Below the pieces are notes generated by a model. It was not told the origin of the DNA, did no database searches, and saw nothing but the letters and a program-made list of their open reading frames with translations. From the NCBI RefSeq assembly GCF_002902625.1, contig NZ_PPRG01000020.1:1-56191 (forward strand): a stretch of 56,191 nt of DNA. Reading direction: 5' to 3'. Position 1 is the stretch's first letter, and every line of letters starts with the position of its first letter. Made by a program: the position numbers and the translations under genes. Of the stretch, positions 34,868 through 42,824 are shown piece by piece. The DNA is from Staphylococcus devriesei. GTDB lineage: Bacteria > Bacillota > Bacilli > Staphylococcales > Staphylococcaceae.

Positions 34868-35665
34868 TTATGAATAATTTTTTTGGCATAGATCATATGT
34901 TACTAAAAGTGGTTTCCCTGAGCGTGGATCTGTACTAAGTACCACGTCAATATTAAATACTTTTTCTAAAATATCTTTAGTCAATACTTCCTCTGTCGCC
35001 CCGCATGCTACAATTTCGCCTTTTTTCATTGCAATGAGATGATCTGAAAAACGGATAGCTTGATTGATATCATGTAACACCATGATAATCGTACAACCTT
35101 GTTCTTCATTTAATCGTTGTACTAACTCTAAGATTTCTAGTTGATGTGAAATATCTAGATAAGTTGTAGGCTCATCTAAGAAAATAATATCTGTTTTTTG
35201 CGCTAATGCCATCGCAATCCATACACGTTGGCGTTGCCCACCACTTAAATCGTTAATTGAACGATGTCTAAATTCTAATGTGCCGGTTACACTTAATGCC
35301 CAGTCAATTTCTTTTTTATCTTCTGCAGATAAACGGCCAAATCCTTTTTGATGTGGAAATCGTCCATACGACACAAGTTCGCCCACCGTAAGACCGTCCG
35401 CTACCTCAGGTGTCTGAGGTAAAATCGCAACCTTTTTAGCAATTTCTTTTGTAGATTGTGTGTGAATATTTTCGCCGTCTAATTGAATTTCGCCCTTTTT
35501 AATCGGCAACAGACGCGATAATGCTTTTAATAAAGTGGATTTACCACAACCGTTAGGGCCAATAATTGAAGTTACTTTCCCATCTGGTATTTCAACATCC
35601 AAGTTATTAATAATTGTGTGGTCCCCATAGCCAATTTCAACTTGTTGTGCTCTTAAACGATTCAT
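34868..35665 (-). CDS. fhuC: FhuC, siderophore-uptake ATPase
   Basis: This 265-residue ABC ATPase shows Walker A GPNGCGKST, the Q-loop ILPQTPEVADGLTV, signature LSGGQRQRVWIAMALAQ and Walker B IIFLDEPTTYLD followed by VLHDINQAI. It has the same length as S. aureus FhuC, which powers not only FhuBG but also, in S. aureus, the Hts and Sir staphylococcal siderophore permeases. It is the first gene of the operon. A Fur box overlaps the promoter region about 55-70 bp upstream, so it should be induced in iron limitation. Confidence 0.93.
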   Translation of the reverse strand: MNRLRAQQVEIGYGDHTIINNLDVEIPDGKVTSIIGPNGCGKSTLLKALSRLLPIKKGEIQLDGENIHTQSTKEIAKKVAILPQTPEVADGLTVGELVSYGRFPHQKGFGRLSAEDKKEIDWALSVTGTLEFRHRSINDLSGGQRQRVWIAMALAQKTDIIFLDEPTTYLDISHQLEILELVQRLNEEQGCTIIMVLHDINQAIRFSDHLIAMKKGEIVACGATEEVLTKDILEKVFNIDVVLSTDPRSGKPLLVTYDLCQKNYS

Positions 35666-35718
35666 GCTCTCCCTACTTTCATGAAAAAATAAATCTATTA
35701 ATAAAATCTAAAGTTAAT

Positions 35719-35733
35719 TGATAATAATTATCA
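35719..35733. promoter_or_regulatory. Fur box of the fhuCBG operon
   Basis: TGATAATAATTATCA is a perfect 7-1-7 inverted repeat, identical to the core Fur recognition pattern TGATAATNATTATCA. On the minus strand TTGACT, a likely -35, lies at 35740-35735 directly upstream, so bound Fur would cover the promoter. Confidence 0.85.
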
Positions 35734-35792
35734 TAGTCAACAGAAATATTATAACATCTTTGTAAACCACTGACTATTTCTAAAATGCTAAA

Positions 35793-35868
35793 AAAAGAGG
35801 CTAGGATTTATATATTGAATATCACAATAACCTAATATTTCAATATACTTAATATCCTAACCTCTTTA
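35793..35868 (-). terminator. Terminator of the YitT gene
   Basis: AAAGAGGCTAGGAT pairs with ATCCTAACCTCTTT with one mismatch around a long AT-rich loop. On the minus strand a T run follows. Confidence 0.65.
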
Positions 35869-35878
35869 AATTAACGTA

Positions 35879-36712
35879 TTATTCATCTATTAAGAAACCA
35901 TTGCCATAAACATCACGCACATCGTGAACGACAAGAAAGGCTTGATGATCTATGTTACGTATGATTCGTTTAGCACGTGAGACTTGAGTTTTTGCTACTA
36001 CCACATAAAGAACATCTTTTTCCTCGCGACTATAATAACCATGACCATCTAAAATCGTTAGACCACGGCCTACTTGCTCATCGATTGCTTTTGCTACTTC
36101 ATCAGGTTTACTAGAAATAATAGTCATTGCTTTCTTCGTATTTAAACCTTCAATAACATATTCCATTACTTTAGTCCCAATGTATAAAGAAATCACTGTA
36201 ACTAAAGCTTTTTGTAATGGTAAAACAGTTAGTGAAATAAGCACTACAATCAAGTCGAAGAACAATAGCGCATATGCTGTACTTACCTCTAAATATTTGT
36301 TAGCTATACGTGCCAAGATAGTTGTACCTGCAGTTGTACCTCCAGCTAATACAATCACACCGATACCTAGCCCAACACATGCGCCACCAAACACAGCATT
36401 AATAATGACATTATCTGTAGTAACATGCCAGGATTCTGTTAAGCTTAAAAATATCGAAATCAGTACCGTTGCAATAATAGTTAAAACTGTACTTCGCTTA
36501 CTTAGAAATTTATAACCAACAACAATTAAAATAGCATTCGCTACGAAGTTCGTAATGGCTGGCGAGATGTGAAAAGCGTAGTATAATACAATGGCTATCC
36601 CGGTTACTCCACCTTCACCAAGATTACCTGAAATGATGAATGAATTTACTCCTGCTGAAAATATGAAAGAGCCTAGTATGACCAGTATTAAATCTTTAAC
36701 AGTTTTATTCAC
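35879..36712 (-). CDS. YitT-family membrane protein (DUF161 plus DUF2179)
   Basis: This 277-residue protein has five to six membrane helices (about 5-190), with the family signature SGNLGEGGVTGIAIVLYY near the start and GGTTAGTTILARI in the middle. A C-terminal soluble DUF2179 domain (about 215-270) includes GRGLTILDGHGYYSREEKDVLYVVV, which resembles ligand-binding domains of the PII/ACT type. Function is not known. I use the GTG at 36712, 9 nt after GGGG, because the TTG three codons earlier directly abuts that site. The upstream gap also holds the divergent RsaD-like RNA. TTATCA-17-TATAAT at 36848-36820 is a good promoter candidate. Confidence 0.85.
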   Translation of the reverse strand: MNKTVKDLILVILGSFIFSAGVNSFIISGNLGEGGVTGIAIVLYYAFHISPAITNFVANAILIVVGYKFLSKRSTVLTIIATVLISIFLSLTESWHVTTDNVIINAVFGGACVGLGIGVIVLAGGTTAGTTILARIANKYLEVSTAYALLFFDLIVVLISLTVLPLQKALVTVISLYIGTKVMEYVIEGLNTKKAMTIISSKPDEVAKAIDEQVGRGLTILDGHGYYSREEKDVLYVVVAKTQVSRAKRIIRNIDHQAFLVVHDVRDVYGNGFLIDE

Positions 36713-36819
36713 GTATACCAACCCCTTTTATAGAATGTATTAATAAAAATGTAGCATATTCCTTTATTAAGCTACAATATTTATTTTGAAAACATATAAA
36801 TTAATAACAATCGAATAAT

Positions 36820-36848
36820 ATTATATAGTAATAAATCATTCGTGATAA
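36820..36848 (-). promoter_or_regulatory. Candidate promoter of the YitT gene
   Basis: On the minus strand TTATCA (36848-36843), 17 bp and a perfect TATAAT (36825-36820). Confidence 0.5.
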
Positions 36849-36915
36849 TTGAATAATGCACTCAACAACGTTAGATCTAGATACTTATGTAGCAGTCTCT
36901 CATAAATATTTTTTA

Positions 36916-36930
36916 AATTTTCTGAATTTT
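36916..36930 (+). promoter_or_regulatory. CodY box upstream of the RsaD-like RNA
   Basis: AATTTTCTGAATTTT matches the CodY consensus AATTTTCWGAAAATT at 13 of 15 positions and lies directly upstream of the -35 element of the small RNA promoter. CodY, loaded with branched-chain amino acids and GTP, would be expected to repress there. Confidence 0.65.
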
Positions 36931-36933
36931 TTA

Positions 36934-36962
36934 TTTACTTCTTACTCTTATACTGCTATAAT
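36934..36962 (+). promoter_or_regulatory. Promoter of the RsaD-like small RNA
   Basis: TTTACT (36934-36939), 17 bp and a perfect TATAAT (36957-36962). The start of transcription should be near 36969. Confidence 0.7.
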
Positions 36963-36968
36963 GTGTAT

Positions 36969-37140
36969 AACTTCTTAATAAGAGAAGTTATCTCCTTTGT
37001 GTTGTTTATAGTAACAAAACAAATTTTGCTCGAAGTACTGTGACAGTACCTAGTCCTTACCGTTACAAGTACATTAATATTCATTTCCCATAAAAACCAA
37101 GTATATAAAGTGTCTCCTCACTTTTATGCTTGGTTTTTAT
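36969..37140 (+). ncRNA. rsaD: Small regulatory RNA, probable RsaD
   Basis: No coding frame exists here, yet a full transcription unit of about 172 nt is visible: the promoter at 36934-36962, a 5' hairpin (ATAACTTCT-TAATAAG-AGAAGTTAT type, about 36967-36991), a second small hairpin (GTACTG-TGA-CAGTAC), a single-stranded stretch with UUUCCCAU, and a Rho-independent terminator at 37092-37141. A UCCC motif is the antisense seed of several staphylococcal Rsa RNAs. The size, the CodY box and the location beside nupC fit RsaD, a CodY-repressed RNA of S. aureus that controls overflow metabolism. The identification rests on these features and on memory, not on an alignment. Confidence 0.65.
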
Positions 37141-37141
37141 T
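37092..37141 (+). terminator. Terminator of the RsaD-like RNA
   Basis: AAAAACCAAGTATATAAAGTG pairs with CACTTTTATGCTTGGTTTTT around TCTCCT, with small mismatches, and ends in a T tract. Confidence 0.85.
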
Positions 37142-37181
37142 ATGTATATTGTGATGCTTAAAATTAAAAGATTAACATACT

Positions 37182-37233
37182 AAAAAAAGACTTGAAGAGG
37201 TCTTCATTTAGAAAACACATTCTCTTCAAGTCT
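37182..37233 (-). terminator. Terminator of nupC
   Basis: AGACTTGAAGAG and CTCTTCAAGTCT form a perfect 12-bp stem. On the minus strand seven T follow (37188-37182). Confidence 0.85.
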
Positions 37234-37279
37234 ATAATTTTAGAATTAATACTCTAAGTTTCTAAGCTTAAAACGATTC

Positions 37280-38512
37280 TTACCAAGCAAACAAACCTAC
37301 AAATGCTGCAGTAAGTAATGATACTAAAATACCTGAAAGAAGCATCATCGGTACATATTTAGCTACGAAATCTGATGCTTTTTTATCAACGATACCTTTT
37401 AATGTACCTACAATCATACCAATTGTTGAGAAGTTCGCAAATGACACTAAGAATGTTGAAATAACTGCTTGTCGGTGAGGACTATATGTATCAACGACTT
37501 TAGTAATTTCACCCATAACTACAAATTCGTTTGTCACGATTTTTTTAGCCATTTGTTGCGCTACAATCCACGCTTCATCCCAAGGCAAGCCTAAAAGTAA
37601 AGCAAATGGATACATGAAAACACCTAAAATTTGGTTTAATCCAAAGCTACCTTTCACACCTATACCGCTACCAATAAGTCCTGTAATTAAATTAATGAAA
37701 CGGTCTATTAAATCTGCTAATGCGACGAAACTAATCACAAACGCAATAATGATAAGTACTAATTTACCAGCATTTAATACTGAATCCCCTAAGAAAGAGA
37801 AGAATGGTTGACGTTCTACAGTTTCATTATTGTTAATGCTATAAATCACATCTTCTTGTTCTTCTACACTCACTGGATTTAAAATAGAAGATACAATAAT
37901 CGCGTTAATAATATTTAGAGGAATTGCGGTTAAAACAAGTTCCCCAGGAATCATTTGTACATATGCACCAACAATAGCTCCTGAAATCGAGCTCATTGAC
38001 ATCATTGCAACAGTTAACACACGCATTTCATTCATGCGCTTCAACTGTGCATTTGAAACTGCTAATGCTTCAGTATTACCTAAAAACATCATTTCAATTC
38101 CGAAAAATGACTCAAACTTAGGTTGCCGTGTAATCTTAGCTAGCACCCAACCAATACCACCAATAATCTTAGGAAGAATATTGAAATACATTAAAACGTC
38201 GAATAGCGGTACAACAAGTAAAATTGGGAATAAAGCGCTAATTGCCATATCCATTTGTTTACCACTTGTAAAGCTACTAAATGCAAATCCTGTTCCCGTA
38301 TGCGCCGATTGAATTACCCATGCAATTGCAGCAGCCAAGCCCTCTACAATATTTCTTCCAATTTGGAAATAAACGAAGAACCATGCCAAAAATGCGTTTA
38401 AAATAACAAGAATTAAAATAGATTTCCATTGGATATTTTTGCGATCTCTAGAAAATAAGACTGCAATTCCTAAAAATACAAGTAACCCAATGATATTAAT
38501 CAACAAAAACAT
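37280..38512 (-). CDS. nupC: NupC-type concentrative nucleoside transporter
   Basis: This 410-residue protein belongs to the CNT family of cation-coupled nucleoside importers. It has an N-terminal gate region, the SFTSGKQMDMAISALFPILLVVPLFDVL segment, the GNTEALAVSNAQLKRMNEMRVL motif (the NTE/S substrate site) and the ANFSTIGMIVGTLKGI motif near the C-terminus. It imports nucleosides for salvage. I take the ATG at 38512, 12 codons into the frame, after GGTGGG. An extended -10 about 120 nt upstream gives a long leader, but I found no riboswitch in it. Confidence 0.88.
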   Translation of the reverse strand: MFLLINIIGLLVFLGIAVLFSRDRKNIQWKSILILVILNAFLAWFFVYFQIGRNIVEGLAAAIAWVIQSAHTGTGFAFSSFTSGKQMDMAISALFPILLVVPLFDVLMYFNILPKIIGGIGWVLAKITRQPKFESFFGIEMMFLGNTEALAVSNAQLKRMNEMRVLTVAMMSMSSISGAIVGAYVQMIPGELVLTAIPLNIINAIIVSSILNPVSVEEQEDVIYSINNNETVERQPFFSFLGDSVLNAGKLVLIIIAFVISFVALADLIDRFINLITGLIGSGIGVKGSFGLNQILGVFMYPFALLLGLPWDEAWIVAQQMAKKIVTNEFVVMGEITKVVDTYSPHRQAVISTFLVSFANFSTIGMIVGTLKGIVDKKASDFVAKYVPMMLLSGILVSLLTAAFVGLFAW

Positions 38513-38629
38513 AAGGCACCCACCTAAATATAATATTTTTAAACTCACTATGTAATAGCGTATCTATTTAACAGAACCGTACTTTGTCTCTTAGAATAAC
38601 GTTAACATTCCGTAAATAACTTAATTACC

Positions 38630-38638
38630 ATTATACCA
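38630..38638 (-). promoter_or_regulatory. Extended -10 of the nupC promoter
   Basis: On the minus strand TGGTATAAT is a TGn-extended, perfect -10 element. The -35 region (TTTTAT) is weak, as is common with extended -10 promoters. Confidence 0.5.
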
Positions 38639-38769
38639 TGCGGAAATGTTCGATAAAATAAAGTTTTTAGAGATTTCTGTAAAAATTAACCGGCGATAAG
38701 TTGTAAAAAGTTTGCTATCTTGCTCCATTCGACAAAGAACACAGTGAGTTGGGTATATAGACGTATATA

Positions 38770-38825
38770 AAAGCAGGCGTAAAGATAATTTTTCTAATAA
38801 AATCATCTTTACGCCTGCTATTTTT
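38770..38825 (-). terminator. Terminator of the tagE-tagF operon
   Basis: AGCAGGCGTAAAGAT (38772-38786) and ATCTTTACGCCTGCT (38805-38819) form a perfect 15-bp stem with T tracts on both strands. Confidence 0.88.
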
Positions 38826-38864
38826 AAGATTTATGCTAAAATCTCTGTTTTGCTAAATAATAAC

Positions 38865-41036
38865 TTATTTATTTTTTTCAATATCGTTATAGATATACTC
38901 ACCGATAAATTGAGAAGATTGACCCTTTTCAATAGAGCAAAAATCATTATAAAATTTCTCAATTTTATCTTTATATTTCACTTTATGTTGATCTAATTGT
39001 TTTAATTCTTTAGCTAATTTAAATTCATCTGTAATGATTTCGCCTGGTAAATCATTCATATAATCCATATAGAAACCACGTAAACCTTTGTCATACTTTT
39101 CAATATCATATGCAAAGAAGAATTGTGGACGTTTTAAGATACCGAAATCAAACATCACTGATGAATAGTCAGTGATTAGTGCATCAGAAATAAGATATAA
39201 CTCAGAAATATCATTATAATTTGATACATCAATCGCAAAGTCATCAAATCCGTTTAAATCTAAAGCATTCGCAATTAGATAATGCATTCTTAACAAAATC
39301 ACATAGTCATCGCTAAGTTCTTTTTGAAGATTAGCAAGATTAATTTTTAAATCAAACAAGTACTGTCCTTTTTTAACAAACTCGTCATCTCTCCACGTTG
39401 GCGCATACATAATTACCTTTTTACCTTCAGGTAAGTTTAAGTCACGTCTAATTTGATTAAGATATTCAGTATCATCTTGACGATTAACTAAAACATCATT
39501 TCTTGGGTATCCAATTTCCCAAATTCTATCTTCGTCCATCCAAAAGGCTGTTTTGAAAATGTCTGAAGAATATCTATTTGGAGATACTAAATAATCCCAA
39601 CGAGATGCTTCAGCATAAAAGTTTTTCTTATAGTTCGCCGTCGTTGTTCCTGGCATTCTAACTACTTTCATATCATTCGCTAAACGCTTAAGCGGTGTAC
39701 CATGCCAAGTTTGAATGTAGGTTTGATTATCTTTTTTATTTAAATAGAGTGGCAACCTAGCATTCGAAACCCAATATTTAGCTTTAGCATACGCTTCATA
39801 ATATTCTTTAGAACCTTTTTTCACTTTAGTTGCATTGCCTGGAATGACATTATTATCTGGTTTTGAAAATACCCAAATATAGTTAAGGTGCGGGTAATGT
39901 TGTTGCATATATTTATAAATATATTTAGGGCTATCACTATAATTTTTACCGCCAAATGCTTCAAACACAATCGTGTTTTCATCAACAATATCTTCACTAT
40001 CGCTTAATTGATATCTCGAACGCTCTTTCATCTTACTATTAGTAATAATATTTTTAACTAAACGTGTTTTTTTCCGTAAACCATTTATATATTTAGCATT
40101 TTCGACATTGTCCATAGCTAAGAATAGTACTTCAAGGTTATACAATACTTTTCCGTCATTAATAATATTCCATTTTAACGCTTTAATTACTTTAATAAGT
40201 GGCTTTTCAAGTGTAATATAGCGTGATTTAATATCTCTCAATGATGGATCAAAGCCCGTCTTAATTTCATTTTTCATTTTTTGAATTAAAAATCTTTTAA
40301 CTTTCTTATCCTCTGTTCTTTGCATTGCATCAAAGAAACTATTTACATGGTCTTCAAATTTATTGGTAAAATCTTGTCCACTTAATGTATTACCATTAAA
40401 TGGGTCATACACTTCGCCACGATAGTAGAACGGAAAATTAGTGATTCTTACAAAGCTTTCAGCATGCTTTAAATAATCTAAGGTAAATGAATTATCCGTA
40501 TAGATGTTTAATTCTTCATTAAATCTAATATTGTGTGCTTTGATAATCGCATTTTTAAATAAAATATTACATACAGATTCTTTTCTTAAAATCGTATTAG
40601 GGCTTTTCTTATGAGATGCGTATTGCAAACGTACTTTATCTTTATCCACATATTGAGCACGTTGCGTAGTAAATTTATGAATTGGTGCAATTAAAGTATC
40701 TAAACCGTTTATATGACGTAAATAAAAGTCAATTGCGTATGAGGCTAATTGGTCATCTGCATCAAGGAACATAATATATTGTCCGTGAGCTTCGTCTAAA
40801 GCAATATTTCTAGCATGCGCGTGACCACTATTTTCTTTTAATTGAATAAACTTAACGTCTTTATCATAATTTTTTAGTTCTTTTTGTAAAATTTCTGTCG
40901 ATTTATCAGTAGAGCCGTCATCTACAATAATAACGTCAAAGTCTTGATTTCTCTGGCTTTTTAAACTATTGATACATTCATCAATATATTCTTCATTATT
41001 ATAATACGTAATAATAATTGATAATTTATTCAACAT
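38865..41036 (-). CDS. tagF: TagF, poly(glycerol phosphate) polymerase with N-terminal GT2 domain
   Basis: This 723-residue protein has an N-terminal GT2 glycosyltransferase-like domain (about 1-310: KLSIIITYYNNEEYIDECI, IIVDDGSTD, FLDADDQLA) and a C-terminal CDP-glycerol glycerophosphotransferase domain (about 340-715). The catalytic-type histidines lie in QTWHGTPLKRL and LLRMHYLIA, with DYSSVMFDF binding the CDP-glycerol. It resembles S. epidermidis TagF, the membrane-associated polymerase that extends 1,3-poly(glycerol phosphate) wall teichoic acid, over its entire length. The ATG at 41036 follows GGAGAG; the frame opens four codons earlier. It lies 24 bp after the TagE-like gene. Confidence 0.9.
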   Translation of the reverse strand: MLNKLSIIITYYNNEEYIDECINSLKSQRNQDFDVIIVDDGSTDKSTEILQKELKNYDKDVKFIQLKENSGHAHARNIALDEAHGQYIMFLDADDQLASYAIDFYLRHINGLDTLIAPIHKFTTQRAQYVDKDKVRLQYASHKKSPNTILRKESVCNILFKNAIIKAHNIRFNEELNIYTDNSFTLDYLKHAESFVRITNFPFYYRGEVYDPFNGNTLSGQDFTNKFEDHVNSFFDAMQRTEDKKVKRFLIQKMKNEIKTGFDPSLRDIKSRYITLEKPLIKVIKALKWNIINDGKVLYNLEVLFLAMDNVENAKYINGLRKKTRLVKNIITNSKMKERSRYQLSDSEDIVDENTIVFEAFGGKNYSDSPKYIYKYMQQHYPHLNYIWVFSKPDNNVIPGNATKVKKGSKEYYEAYAKAKYWVSNARLPLYLNKKDNQTYIQTWHGTPLKRLANDMKVVRMPGTTTANYKKNFYAEASRWDYLVSPNRYSSDIFKTAFWMDEDRIWEIGYPRNDVLVNRQDDTEYLNQIRRDLNLPEGKKVIMYAPTWRDDEFVKKGQYLFDLKINLANLQKELSDDYVILLRMHYLIANALDLNGFDDFAIDVSNYNDISELYLISDALITDYSSVMFDFGILKRPQFFFAYDIEKYDKGLRGFYMDYMNDLPGEIITDEFKLAKELKQLDQHKVKYKDKIEKFYNDFCSIEKGQSSQFIGEYIYNDIEKNK

Positions 41037-41060
41037 AATTCTCTCCATTTTCTAATTGTA

Positions 41061-42551
41061 CTAAGTATTTGTTATGTCATCGAGGAGTGCTTGATAATTT
41101 TCGAGCGCTTTTTTTGTATCAAATTTTGTACTTAATTTTACATCTTTGAAGTCTTTATTTCTAGCCATTTCTATTCCGTTAGCAAATGATTCTATATTAT
41201 CTTTTTCGACTAGTATACCATTTTCACCATTAGTAATTAATTCACTAGGGCCATAGCGCATATTATAAGAAACTACAGGACAGCCAGTATTTATACTCTC
41301 CATTACTGTTAAGGCAAAACCTTCATATTGACTCGTCAATAACGAAGCTTTAACAGTGTCAAATACTTTCTCCGGTTGGTCCGTATGACCTTTAAATTTT
41401 ACATTGTCTTTAATATTTAACTTAGCGACTAATTTTTTTAATTTCTTCAAACTTCCGTCTTTATCATTACCATAAATCAATAATTTTGATGTGTAGCCTT
41501 TCTTTAAATATATATCGAATGCACGAATAATATGATCAATTTGTTTTTCTTTCGCGATTCTACCAATAAAGCAAAACTGATCTTGGACATTTTCACGAGT
41601 CTTTGCTTTAACTATATCCAGAAAATGAGGAATGACATCTATTTTATCATCATTGATTGCAAATTGTGATTGAATATCATTTTTTTGATAATCGGTTAAG
41701 ACAATATATTTATCGATTGCTTCATTCTTTTCAAGCGCTAATTGATAAGATTTACGTATCTTGTCAGTTATAAAATGATTGCTATGAAATACTAGGATAC
41801 GCTTAATATTATTTTTACATTCGATAAGCGATCTATCTAATAAACGTGCATCATTAAATACAATGCTACCATCTTTTAAAACTTGATTATAATAATATGT
41901 GAATAACGCTTTCTCGTTTTTAAAGTTTATTATCTTATTTTTCTTTTTAAAATAATTTATTTCGATTAACTTGTTGTCTTCATTATTATTGAAGCTTTTA
42001 TTCAAGTACATTTTACCTTTTCGATCATAATATTCTTCCTTAAACTTAAAAGTAGTTTTCTCATCATAGTAAGTTATTTTATGTAATTTACCATTTAACG
42101 TATATTCTTTCCGTTTACTAATATTAGACGTTTCTTTAATGATAGTATCTTCGTATTTAATCACATCGGAGTCTTTATAATATTTTGTAAACATAACCCG
42201 AGTCTTTGCTTTATAATATGATACGTCATCCCCATGTCTTTCAGCTTTCAACCCTAATACTTTAATTTTAGATTTAATAGCTACTTTATCAACAAAGGAA
42301 GGTGTCGTCGGTTCTTCTAACAATTTATAATTAGCTAGCCAATCATACATATTATCTAATTTTAAATTGTCAGTTATAAAACCTTTTCTTCTAAAGATTT
42401 TATAAACGTTTTTATAATTTGCATTATAGTTAGTAGTTAAAATGGTTGATGGCTCGTTTAATTTCTCTTCCAAAAATTTTATTCTATATAATAATACTTT
42501 TGTTCTTCCGCCATGCACTGGAGGCAATGTTGATGTTATCGTGTATAGCAT
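41061..42551 (-). CDS. TagE/TarM-like GT4 glycosyltransferase of wall teichoic acid
   Basis: This 496-residue protein is a retaining GT4 (GT-B) enzyme. The C-terminal Rossmann domain has the nucleotide-sugar signature SQYEGFALTVMESINTGCPVV with the two glutamates of the EX7E motif replaced by the E-G-F-x-L-x-x-M-E pattern, and the donor-side FIGRIAKEKQIDHIIRAF. The N-terminal half (about 90-220) is a beta-rich insertion as in TarM and TagE, which there forms the trimerisation or polymer-binding part. Such enzymes add alpha-glucose or alpha-GlcNAc to polyglycerol- or polyribitol-phosphate chains. Since the next gene is tagF, decoration of poly(glycerol phosphate) is most likely. The sugar is not predictable. 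Confidence 0.82.
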   Translation of the reverse strand: MLYTITSTLPPVHGGRTKVLLYRIKFLEEKLNEPSTILTTNYNANYKNVYKIFRRKGFITDNLKLDNMYDWLANYKLLEEPTTPSFVDKVAIKSKIKVLGLKAERHGDDVSYYKAKTRVMFTKYYKDSDVIKYEDTIIKETSNISKRKEYTLNGKLHKITYYDEKTTFKFKEEYYDRKGKMYLNKSFNNNEDNKLIEINYFKKKNKIINFKNEKALFTYYYNQVLKDGSIVFNDARLLDRSLIECKNNIKRILVFHSNHFITDKIRKSYQLALEKNEAIDKYIVLTDYQKNDIQSQFAINDDKIDVIPHFLDIVKAKTRENVQDQFCFIGRIAKEKQIDHIIRAFDIYLKKGYTSKLLIYGNDKDGSLKKLKKLVAKLNIKDNVKFKGHTDQPEKVFDTVKASLLTSQYEGFALTVMESINTGCPVVSYNMRYGPSELITNGENGILVEKDNIESFANGIEMARNKDFKDVKLSTKFDTKKALENYQALLDDITNT

Positions 42552-42749
42552 AGTCTTTCACTCCATTCTTTACCTCTCATATAGTGTGTAAGTTTTACTA
42601 TTATGCATATAGTTTCAAAAAAACACATATATACTATTGATGTTGATTATTTCACATTCGTTAAGTGAACTCAATCCAAAGCTATGTTATTTGCAAAAAT
42701 TGAAAAATCGAAAATAGAATAAACAATAAATATTTTTTAAAGTATAGCT

Positions 42750-42800
42750 AAAAAATAACTCTACATTGATTTTTAATTACTGCAAAACCAACGTAGAGCC
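42750..42800 (-). terminator. Terminator of abcA
   Basis: CTCTACATTGA pairs with CCAACGTAGAG with one mismatch and one wobble. On the minus strand a T-rich tract follows. Confidence 0.65.
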
Positions 42801-42824
42801 ACTTTATTATTCTTATATATTCAA

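Larger units (their letters stand above)
38513..38864. other. 352-bp gap between tagF and nupC
   Basis: The gap holds the nupC leader and extended -10 (38630-38638) and the tagEF terminator (38770-38825). The leader does not match purine or other riboswitch cores that I can recognise. Confidence 0.5.

Noticed and set aside
38513-38630. Riboswitch in the nupC leader
   Set aside because: The leader of about 110 nt has only weak hairpins and none of the conserved core bases of purine or other riboswitches that I can recognise.
38750-38760. Sigma-B -10-like GGGTAT in the tagF-nupC gap
   Set aside because: The nearest GTTT is more than 35 bp away, and no plus-strand gene follows.
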